Below, one piece after another: positions 54,170 to 61,501 of a stretch of DNA of 64,000 nt. The notes below the pieces were generated by a model. That model ran no database searches. It saw nothing but the letters and a program-made list of their open reading frames with translations, and was not told the DNA's origin. Within the stretch, counting starts at the first letter, position 1. Every line of letters begins with the position of its first letter. Source of the DNA: Arthrobacter sp. OAP107 (lineage in GTDB: Bacteria > Actinomycetota > Actinomycetes > Actinomycetales > Micrococcaceae); assembly GCF_040546765.1 (NCBI RefSeq), contig NZ_JBEPOK010000001.1, forward strand, positions 372,001 to 436,000, written 5' to 3'. The translations under genes were made by a program, and so were the position numbers.

Positions 54170-55108
54170 ATGCAACAGACCTTGGAACCGCTCATCACAT
54201 CGGCTTGGCTCGCGGCCTGGGACAAGGGAGACCTTGATGCCCTCGATGGCCTCGTCGCCGCCGGCTACACGCGCACCAGCAAGGCGACGGGTGCAACTGT
54301 CGACCTCGCTGGCCTCAAGTCAGAGATCGCCGCGGTCCGGGAAGCATTCCCCGACCTGCGCACCACGGTCGATGACGTCGTCGAAGGGGACGGCACCGTC
54401 GCCGTCTTCTGGACCTCCACCGGCACGCACACCAATGAATACCTTGGAGTTCCGGCAACGGGACTCACCGTCCAGACCCGGGGTTCGAACATCCTGGTCC
54501 TCGAGGACGGGAGGATCGTCAGGGAATCAGTGACCTGGGACGGCAGCGAACTGCTCGCCGGCCTCGGCATCCGGCCCCTGCGCGGCATCGCGGCGCCCGC
54601 CGTTTCCGACGGCGACGACTTCCCGGAACTCGACCCGGACCTGATGAAGGCCTTCAACCGGCAGTTCATCACCGGCGTTACCGTCGTGACCACCAAGGAA
54701 GGCGAAACCCCCAAGGGGCTCGCGGCCAACTCCTACTGCTCTGTCTCGCTCGAACCGCCGCTGGTGCTCGTTTGCGTCCAGAAGACGTCCAGCACCTACC
54801 CTGCGCTTTTCTCCTCGAGCCACCTCGGCATCAACATCCTGGGGACTGAACAGCTGGACACGGTGAAGGTCTTCGCCTCGAAGGCCGCGGACAAGTTCGC
54901 CGAGCTCGACTGGCATGAAGGGCCTAAGGGAAGCCCCCTCCTGGACGGCTCTGCAGCTTCCCTGGAGGCCGAAATCCAGGAACGGTTCCAAGCCAAGACC
55001 CACACGGTCTTCATCTGCCGGGTCCGCCATGCGGAAACCAGCAGCACCGCACCCATGGTCTACAAGGCCGGACGGTTCTTCGACGGCGCTGAACTCGCCC
55101 AACTCTAA
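54170..55108 (+). CDS. SnoaL-like domain fused to a flavin reductase
   Basis: A 312-residue two-domain protein. Residues 1-~125 are a SnoaL/ester-cyclase-like NTF2 fold (WLAAWDKGDLDALDGLVAAGYTR; GDGTVAVFWTSTGTHTNEYLGVPATG). Residues ~160-312 are an HpaC/RutF-type flavin reductase (FNRQFITGVTVVTTKEG; PKGLAANSYCSVSLEPPLVLVCV; LGINILGTEQ). The reductase half should feed FMNH2 to the LLM monooxygenase. No ribosome site precedes ATG 54170; TTGACC at 54133-54138 and TTACCG close to ATG suggest a leaderless mRNA. Confidence 0.9.
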   Translation: MQQTLEPLITSAWLAAWDKGDLDALDGLVAAGYTRTSKATGATVDLAGLKSEIAAVREAFPDLRTTVDDVVEGDGTVAVFWTSTGTHTNEYLGVPATGLTVQTRGSNILVLEDGRIVRESVTWDGSELLAGLGIRPLRGIAAPAVSDGDDFPELDPDLMKAFNRQFITGVTVVTTKEGETPKGLAANSYCSVSLEPPLVLVCVQKTSSTYPALFSSSHLGINILGTEQLDTVKVFASKAADKFAELDWHEGPKGSPLLDGSAASLEAEIQERFQAKTHTVFICRVRHAETSSTAPMVYKAGRFFDGAELAQL

Positions 55109-55210
55109 AGTTCCGGCGCGGCTGACCACCCTCGCACAGGAAACCAGCCGCGCCGACCCAATCTGCTCTCAAGCAGCGCACCTAGGTGCGCATCCCACAA
55201 TAGGACAACA

Positions 55211-56641
55211 ATGAGCCCAGAAACCATGAGCGCCGCCGAAAACAGCGTCGCCGAAGACCGCGGTTACCGCGACAGCCTCACCAAAATCGAGCCCTACGGC
55301 ATCGAGCACATCCCCGACGTCGAACGCCACGGGAAGCCCCGCTCCCAGTTCTTCCTCTGGTTCGCCGCGGGAATGAACTTCCCCATCGTCGTCCTCGGCT
55401 TCAGCGCCACCTACTTCGGCCTTCCGTTCTGGGCCGCAGTCCTGGCCATCGTCCTCGCCGGCGTGACCTCCTCGGCAGGCATGGGATACCTGTCGGCCAT
55501 GGGAGTCCGGCTGGGCGTTCCCCAGCAGATGCAGGGCCGGGGACCGCTCGGTTTCATCGGCAACCTGTTCCCCGTGGCCTACGTGAACGTGTTCGCCGGC
55601 ATCGGCTGGGCCGCCGTGACAGTCATCCTCGGAGGCCAGGCCATCGCCCTGCTGACCGACATTCCGTTCTGGGTCTCCTCCCTGATCCTCATGGGCATCC
55701 AGCTCGGCGTGGCGGTCATCGGCTACAACCTGATCCACTTCCTGCAGCGCATCCTGTCGTTCGTCCTGGTGGTCGGCTTCGTGTTCATCACCATCGTGGC
55801 AGCGGCCAACGGAAAAGTGATCAACACCGCCAACGAATCCGCCCCGGGCTTTGACGGGATCGGCGGCTGGATCATCTTCTTCGGCTGGTTCTTCTCCTTC
55901 ATCGTGGCGTGGATGCCGTTCGCGTCCGACTACTCCCGCTACCTGCCCAACACTCCCGGCAACCGGCGCGGCGCCGGCTGGGCCACCATGTCCGGCAACT
56001 TCGTCACCCTCGTCTGGATGGGCATCCTGGGCACCCTGCTCGGATCGACCACCACCGCCTCCGACAGCATCGGTGCGCTCAAGGAGCTCATGGGCCCCTG
56101 GGCCGCCGTCGGCCTCGGCGTCGTCGCACTGTCCTCCTTCACCCAGAACTTCCTGAACGTCTACGGCGGCGCCATCTCCATCCAGACCATGGGCGTCCCC
56201 GTGAAGCGCCATACCGCCGTCGTCTTCATCTGCGTCGCTTCCTACCTCGTGGCGCTGTGGGGCCAGACGGGATTCAACAGCGGCTTCACCGCCTTCCTCA
56301 ACCTGACCGCCTACTGCATCGCCCCGTATGTCGCCGTCCTGGTGTGCGACTACCTGTTCGGCGGCCGGCGCACCGAACGTGGCCTGCGCGAGCTCTTCGA
56401 CAAGAGCCGGAAGTTCGAATGGGGCTTCGTGGCCTGGGCCGCCGGCGTCGTTCTCTCCTCCCCGTTCTGGATGTCCTCGATCTACACCGGCCCCATCGCG
56501 GCCGCCTTCCCGCAGATCGGTGACCTGTCCTACTACGTCGGTGCCGCCGTCGCAGCGGGTGTCTACTTCGCCACCCACCGGCGCCAGCGACTCTCCGGAC
56601 GGGAAATGCTCGACCGCAGCGCCGCCGCCCAGACCCTGTGA
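55211..56641 (+). CDS. NCS1-family purine/cytosine-type permease
   Basis: A 476-residue 12-helix transporter: YGIEHIPDVERHGKPRSQFFLWFAAGMNF, GPLGFIGNLFPVAYVNVFAGIGWAAV, AWMPFASDYSRYLPNT and SSFTQNFLNVYGGAISIQ fit the NCS1 purine-cytosine branch. In this operon it is the likely entry route for the heterocyclic substrate. It lies about 100 bp after the reductase gene. Confidence 0.93.
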   Translation: MSPETMSAAENSVAEDRGYRDSLTKIEPYGIEHIPDVERHGKPRSQFFLWFAAGMNFPIVVLGFSATYFGLPFWAAVLAIVLAGVTSSAGMGYLSAMGVRLGVPQQMQGRGPLGFIGNLFPVAYVNVFAGIGWAAVTVILGGQAIALLTDIPFWVSSLILMGIQLGVAVIGYNLIHFLQRILSFVLVVGFVFITIVAAANGKVINTANESAPGFDGIGGWIIFFGWFFSFIVAWMPFASDYSRYLPNTPGNRRGAGWATMSGNFVTLVWMGILGTLLGSTTTASDSIGALKELMGPWAAVGLGVVALSSFTQNFLNVYGGAISIQTMGVPVKRHTAVVFICVASYLVALWGQTGFNSGFTAFLNLTAYCIAPYVAVLVCDYLFGGRRTERGLRELFDKSRKFEWGFVAWAAGVVLSSPFWMSSIYTGPIAAAFPQIGDLSYYVGAAVAAGVYFATHRRQRLSGREMLDRSAAAQTL

Positions 56642-57014
56642 AACAACCCGCTGTGGATCAGGCCGGTTCCCGTCAGACTCCGAAGCCTGGGACATCACCA
56701 TGGATGTCCCAGCTGGGGCAACCGTGATCGATGCATCGACGTTCTCCAAGTGGGGACCGGAGCTCGCCGCCGTTGTGCCCGAAGGCGGCGAAATGGTCCT
56801 CACCGGGGTGGCCACGGACTGCTGTGTCCTGTCCACCGCCCTCGGCGCCCTGGATGCCGGACGCTTCGTCACCGTCGTTTCCGACGCCTGCGCCGCGGTC
56901 AGCGACGAAGCCCAGCAGCAGACCCTGGCCCTCCTGCAGCTGCTCTCGCCGATGTGCGAGGTGGTCACCAGCCGGGAACTCCTCGCGCGAGCCACGCCGG
57001 CCGAGCGGACCTGA
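56642..57014 (+). pseudogene. Cysteine hydrolase (isochorismatase-like), N-terminus missing
   Basis: Frame from the permease stop to TGA 57014 gives VPAGATVIDASTFSKWGPELAAVVPEGGEM, then TGVATDCCVLSTALGALDAG with the catalytic Cys and cis-peptide region, and SDACAAVSDEAQQQTLALL. The first ~75 residues, including the catalytic Asp of the family, are absent; the first usable ATG (56700) leaves 104 residues. RutB-type amidohydrolases belong to this family. I infer an internal deletion between permease and hydrolase. Confidence 0.78.
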
Positions 57015-57062
57015 CCAAGAGCTACGCATAGTAAGGAGCCCGATGTGGCTGAAGGAAACAAT

Positions 57063-58535
57063 ATGACCACCGAACGTGAGGCCGGACTGCTGGCATCAGT
57101 TCCCACCGGGCTGCTGATCAACGGCGAATGGCGCGACGCCTCCGGCGGCGGCACGTTCGACGTCGAAGACCCGGCAACCGGGGAAGTCCTGGCCACGCTG
57201 GCCTCGGCCACCAGCGAGGACGCGCTCGCCGCGCTCGATGCAGCGGACGCCGTCCAAGCGACCTGGGCACGGACCGCCCCGCGCGAACGGGCCGAGATCC
57301 TGCGCAGGGCGTTCGAGCTGGTGACCGGGCGCGCCGAGGACTTTGCCCTGCTGATGACCCTGGAAATGGGCAAGCCGCTCGCCGAGGCGCGGGGCGAGGT
57401 GGCCTATGCTGCCGAGTTCCTGCGGTGGTTCGCCGAAGAGGCGGTGCGCGATTATGGCCGCTATCTGACCACCCCCGAGGGCAAGAACAAGATCCTGGTG
57501 CAGCACAAGCCGGTGGGACCGTGCCTGCTGATCACGCCGTGGAACTTCCCGCTGGCGATGGCCACCCGCAAGGTGGCGCCCGCCGTAGCGGCCGGATGCA
57601 CCATGGTGCTCAAGCCGGCAAAGCTTACCCCGCTGACCTCGCAGCTTTTTGCGCAGGTGATGATCGAGGCTGGGCTGCCGGCCGGGGTGCTGAACGTCGT
57701 CTCGTCGTCGTCGGCTTCATCCATCTCCGGTCCCCTGCTAAGGGATTCCCGCCTGCGGAAAGTCTCCTTCACAGGTTCGACGCCGGTAGGCAAGCAGCTG
57801 ATGGCGGAGGCGTCCCGGAACGTGCTGCGCACCTCGATGGAGCTCGGCGGCAACGCCCCGTTCATTGTGTTCGAGGACGCCGACCTGGACAAGGCAGTGC
57901 AGGGCGCGATGGCGGCCAAAATGCGGAACATGGGGGAGGCCTGCACCGCCGCCAACCGGTTCCTGGTGCACGAGTCCGTTGCGCAGGAGTTCACGGCCAA
58001 GTTCGCCGGGGCGATGAAGGCACTCCGCCCCGGCCGCGGCACCGAATCCGGCGTCACGGTGGGACCGCTGATCGACGGCGGCGCGCGCAAGGACGTCCAC
58101 GCCCTCGTGGAGGACGCTGTCACTGCCGGTGCAACTGTCGTGACCGGCGGCGCGCCCGTGGATGGCGCCGGCTACTTCTACCAGCCCACGGTCCTGGCGG
58201 GCGTCGCCAACACCGCGGAGATCCTGCGCACCGAGATCTTCGGCCCGGTGGCGCCGATCACCACGTTCGTCACGGAGGAACAGGCCATCGCCATGGCCAA
58301 CTCCACCGAGTACGGCCTCGCCGCGTACCTGTACAGCCGCGACTTCAACCGGCTCCTGCGCGTGTCCGAACGGATCGAGTTCGGCATGGTCGGCTTCAAC
58401 GCGGGTGTCATCTCGAACGCCGCGGCACCCTTCGGCGGGGTGAAGCAGTCCGGCCTGGGGCGTGAAGGCGGCTCCGAAGGCATCGCGGAGTACACCACCA
58501 CTCAGTACATCGGCATCGCAGACCCCTACGCGTAG
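57063..58535 (+). CDS. Succinate-semialdehyde dehydrogenase-like aldehyde dehydrogenase
   Basis: A 490-residue ALDH of the GabD branch: VPTGLLINGEWRDASGGGTFDVEDPATGEVLA, ITPWNFPLAMATRKVAPAVAAGCTMVLKPA, TSMELGGNAPFIVFEDADLD, MGEACTAANRF (catalytic Cys). ATG 57063 follows AAGGAAA; GTG 57045 after TAAGGAG is an alternative giving 496 residues. It ends the plus-strand arm of the cluster and could oxidise succinate semialdehyde from ring degradation. Confidence 0.92.
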   Translation: MTTEREAGLLASVPTGLLINGEWRDASGGGTFDVEDPATGEVLATLASATSEDALAALDAADAVQATWARTAPRERAEILRRAFELVTGRAEDFALLMTLEMGKPLAEARGEVAYAAEFLRWFAEEAVRDYGRYLTTPEGKNKILVQHKPVGPCLLITPWNFPLAMATRKVAPAVAAGCTMVLKPAKLTPLTSQLFAQVMIEAGLPAGVLNVVSSSSASSISGPLLRDSRLRKVSFTGSTPVGKQLMAEASRNVLRTSMELGGNAPFIVFEDADLDKAVQGAMAAKMRNMGEACTAANRFLVHESVAQEFTAKFAGAMKALRPGRGTESGVTVGPLIDGGARKDVHALVEDAVTAGATVVTGGAPVDGAGYFYQPTVLAGVANTAEILRTEIFGPVAPITTFVTEEQAIAMANSTEYGLAAYLYSRDFNRLLRVSERIEFGMVGFNAGVISNAAAPFGGVKQSGLGREGGSEGIAEYTTTQYIGIADPYA

Positions 58536-58547
58536 ATCCACGGCATG

Positions 58548-58611
58548 GCGCGAACGGACACTTGTGGCCCCAGGGAAACGTTTCCCAAGGGCCACAAGTG
58601 TCCGTTCGCGC
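58548..58611. repeat. Palindromic element, GCGAACGGACACTTG family, copy 2
   Basis: Perfect 23-bp arms (58548-58570 and 58589-58611) enclose an 18-nt centre that itself holds the palindrome GGGAAACGTTTCCC (58573-58586). It sits between convergent genes and can serve as a bidirectional terminator. The arms match the copy at 48555-48606. Confidence 0.85.
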
Positions 58612-58622
58612 TTCCAACGTCC

Positions 58623-59330
58623 CTACACCAGCGGCCAGGGATACCTCATGCCGGTGCGGTCCACCGGCAGCACGGGTTCGTGCAGCAGGCGGCGGACCCG
58701 GCGCTGCAGGGCGGCGACCTCGGAACCGTCGAGGAGCTCCGCCACGGCCTCGGGCACGGCGTCGGCGAGCGGGGCGATGTCCTCGAGCAGGGCCTCGGGG
58801 ATGGGGTCGCCGGCGAAGTCCCAGATCACCGTGCGAAGTTTGAAGATCGCCGAGAAGCACAGCCCGTGGTCGATGCCCCACACACGCCCGTCGTCGCCGC
58901 GCAGCACGTGGCCGCTCTTGCGGTCAGTGTTGTTGGCGACGTAGTCGAACAGGGCGATCCGCGCCAGGTCGGGGTGCGTCTCCGGGACGTCGGCGTAGAG
59001 CGTGAAGTAGTGCTCGCTGAAGTCGCAATCGATGAACCACTGCAGCGACCCGACCCCCAGGGGTGCCTCCTCTCGGACCACCGTCGTGGGCACGAATCCC
59101 CAGCCCAGGGACTCGCTGAGCAGGTACGCCGCGCGCTCGCGCCGGTAGAGCCCGGGCTCAAAATCGGACAACGGCCGCTCCCCGGCCTCCGGCTTGTACA
59201 CGGCATAGGCGGTGTCTTCCCCGGCGGAGATCCCGACCAGGAAAGTCTCGTTGCTGCTGCGCGGGATGCGTCCGAGCAGCTCGATCCCGCCCTCTGTGAG
59301 AAGGGTCAGCTCGCGTTCACACCCAGCCAT
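58623..59330 (-). CDS. SCO1664-family protein
   Basis: A 235-residue protein of the actinobacterial SCO1664 family with a PI3/PI4-kinase-like core: YAVYKPEAGERPLSDFEPGLYRRERAAYLLSE, RIALFDYVANNTDRKSGHVL and WGIDHGLCFS (catalytic/metal-type DH). Its biochemical role is unknown. It starts 1 bp from the phosphatase stop. In many relatives a DUF3090 gene lies between these two; none is here. Confidence 0.9.
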   Translation of the reverse strand: MAGCERELTLLTEGGIELLGRIPRSSNETFLVGISAGEDTAYAVYKPEAGERPLSDFEPGLYRRERAAYLLSESLGWGFVPTTVVREEAPLGVGSLQWFIDCDFSEHYFTLYADVPETHPDLARIALFDYVANNTDRKSGHVLRGDDGRVWGIDHGLCFSAIFKLRTVIWDFAGDPIPEALLEDIAPLADAVPEAVAELLDGSEVAALQRRVRRLLHEPVLPVDRTGMRYPWPLV

Positions 59331-59331
59331 G

Positions 59332-60000
59332 TCAGGACGCCCGCAGCCCGCTCAGCGGCTCGGACGTCGAATTCACCGTGAGCACTGCGGGCTCCTGGCC
59401 GTCCGAAAAGGAGATCGCCGAGACCGACCCCGGGCTGATGACGATCCGCTGGAAAAGGTCCAGGGGCGTGCCCAGGGCGTGGGCGACGGCCGCCTTGATT
59501 GGGTCGGCGTGGGAAAAACAGACGACGACGCCCCCGGCGTGCGCTGTTCCCAGCACCTCCAGCGCACCGACGATCCGCGCTTGCATCTCCTGGAAGCTCT
59601 CGCCGTCGGGGAAGCGGAAGGCCGACGGGTTGTGCTGCACGCTCTGCCATTCCGGCAGGCCAGCCAGTTCCGAGAGCGCCGCGCCGGTCCACTCGCCGAA
59701 GTCGCATTCGACCAGGCCGGCCTCCTCCCGCACCTCAACGCCAAAGCCGGCAGCAGTCGGCTCAGCCGTCTCGCGGGTGCGCTCCAGCGGCGAGGAGTAG
59801 ACGGCATCCACCGGCAGGCCCGTCAGCCGTTCCGCGACCCGCTCGGCCTGGACCCGCCCACGGTCGGACAGGTGAAGTCCCGGTGCCCGGCCCGGCAGCA
59901 CCATGCCCGTGGTGGGTGTTTCCCCGTGGCGCACCAGAAGGAGGAGCGTGCTCTCCGGTTTCGACGGCGGTGCGGGGGCCGACGGTATATCTGCTGTCAT
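59332..60000 (-). CDS. Histidine phosphatase (MSMEG_4193-type phosphoglycerate mutase-like)
   Basis: A 222-residue histidine phosphatase: LLLLVRHGETPTTG is the RHG motif with the phospho-accepting His; SSPLERTRETAEP, LVECDFGEWTG and VVCFSHADPIKAAVAHAL complete the site. I use ATG 60000 (MTADIPSAP). It is the first gene of the pair with SCO1664, divergent from the MoxR gene. TACGCT is about 8 nt upstream of ATG with no ribosome site. Confidence 0.9.
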   Translation of the reverse strand: MTADIPSAPAPPSKPESTLLLLVRHGETPTTGMVLPGRAPGLHLSDRGRVQAERVAERLTGLPVDAVYSSPLERTRETAEPTAAGFGVEVREEAGLVECDFGEWTGAALSELAGLPEWQSVQHNPSAFRFPDGESFQEMQARIVGALEVLGTAHAGGVVVCFSHADPIKAAVAHALGTPLDLFQRIVISPGSVSAISFSDGQEPAVLTVNSTSEPLSGLRAS

Positions 60001-60068
60001 CAGAATTAAGCGTAGCGGCAAGAGGAAATTGCTCGATTCCCCGCACCCCCGAGGACTACGGTAGAGGG
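60001..60068. promoter_or_regulatory. Divergent promoter region, both sides possibly leaderless
   Basis: Only 68 bp separate the phosphatase ATG (minus) and the MoxR GTG (plus). On the plus strand TACGGT (60057-60062) lies 6 nt before GTG; on the minus strand TACGCT lies 8 nt before ATG. Neither gene has a ribosome site with good spacing. Confidence 0.5.
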
Positions 60069-61457
60069 GTGAGTGATCGTCCCGATATCTTCACCGTTGG
60101 CGAACTGCGTGCATCCGGCCACGTCCACAAGGACCTGCGCCACGAAATCCGCGACAACCTCATCGCGGCGCTCGCCGCCGGACGCGATCCGTGGCCCGGA
60201 CTGTTCGGATTCAGCCGGACCGTCCTGCCGCAGCTCGAGCGTGCCCTGATAGCCGGGCACGACGTCGTCCTGCTCGGCGAACGCGGGCAGGGCAAGACCC
60301 GGCTGCTCCGCACCCTCGCCGGGCTGCTGGACGAGTGGTCGCCGGTGATCGAGGATTCCGAGCTCAACGAACACCCGTACGAACCCATCACCGAGCAGTC
60401 CCGCGCCCGCGCCCTCACCGAAGGGGACCGGATGCGGGTGGCCTGGCGCCACCGCTCCGAACGCTACGTCGAAAAGCTCGCGACGCCGGACACCTCCGTG
60501 GCCGACCTGATCGGTGACGTCGACCCGATGCGCGTGGCCGAGGGCCGCCGCCTCGGGGACCCGGAGACCATCCACTATGGCCTCGTCCCGCGCTCCAACC
60601 GCGGCATCATCGCCATCAACGAGCTCCCGGACCTCGCCGAGCGGATCCAGGTGTCGATGCTCAACGTGATGGAGGAGCGCGACATCCAGATCCGCGGCTA
60701 CGTGCTGCGGCTGCCGCTGGATGTGCTCGTCGTTGCCTCCGCCAACCCGGAGGACTACACCAACCGCGGCCGGATCATCACGCCGCTGAAGGACCGTTTC
60801 GGCGCCGAAATCCGCACCCACTATCCCATCGAGCTCGATGACGAGGTCTCTGTCATTCGGCAGGAGGGGAAGCTGGTGGCGGACGTGCCGCCCGTCATCC
60901 TTGAGATCCTGGCCCGCTACACCCGGGCGCTGCGGCAGTCGCCGGCCATCAACCAGACCTCCGGCGTTTCCGCGCGGTTCGCCATCGCCGGCGCCGAAAC
61001 CGTCGCCGCCGCCGCACTGCGCCGGGCCAGCGTGCGCGGCGAGGATCCGGCCGTGGCGCGCATCATCGACCTCGAGACCGCCGTCGAGGTCCTGACGGGA
61101 AAGATCGAGTTCGAGTCGGGCGAGGAAGGCCGTGAGCAAGGCGTCCTCGACCATCTCCTGCGGACGGCCACCGCGGAAGCTGTCCGGGCGCACTTCCAGG
61201 GCATCGACATGGGCCCGCTCGTGGCCGCGCTCGACGGCCACACCACCGTGACCACAGGGGACCAGGTCACGGCACGGGAGTTTCTCGAGAACCTTCCGTC
61301 CCTCAACGGCTCAAGTCTCTACGACAAAATCGGTGACCGCCTTGGCGCGACAAACGACGGACAGCGGGCGGCCGCCGTCGAACTTGCCCTGGAGGGCCTT
61401 TACCTCGCCCGGCGGATCTCCAAGGAGTCCGACGACGAGGAAACGGTCTACGGCTAA
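60069..61457 (+). CDS. MoxR-like AAA+ ATPase
   Basis: A 462-residue magnesium-chelatase/MoxR-type ATPase. Walker A GERGQGKT is at residues 70-77; Walker B-like RGIIAINELPDL; sensor region VVASANPEDYTNRGRIITPLKDRF. GTG 60069 (VSDRPDIFTVGEL) is the start; upstream frame is unrelated. With the VWA protein 44 bp downstream it forms a typical MoxR-VWA chaperone pair for metal insertion or complex assembly; the client is unknown. Confidence 0.9.
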   Translation: MSDRPDIFTVGELRASGHVHKDLRHEIRDNLIAALAAGRDPWPGLFGFSRTVLPQLERALIAGHDVVLLGERGQGKTRLLRTLAGLLDEWSPVIEDSELNEHPYEPITEQSRARALTEGDRMRVAWRHRSERYVEKLATPDTSVADLIGDVDPMRVAEGRRLGDPETIHYGLVPRSNRGIIAINELPDLAERIQVSMLNVMEERDIQIRGYVLRLPLDVLVVASANPEDYTNRGRIITPLKDRFGAEIRTHYPIELDDEVSVIRQEGKLVADVPPVILEILARYTRALRQSPAINQTSGVSARFAIAGAETVAAAALRRASVRGEDPAVARIIDLETAVEVLTGKIEFESGEEGREQGVLDHLLRTATAEAVRAHFQGIDMGPLVAALDGHTTVTTGDQVTAREFLENLPSLNGSSLYDKIGDRLGATNDGQRAAAVELALEGLYLARRISKESDDEETVYG

Positions 61458-61501
61458 ACCCAGTTTCCGCCGGGTCCAGATTAGCCAGTACAGGAGGCAT
61501 C

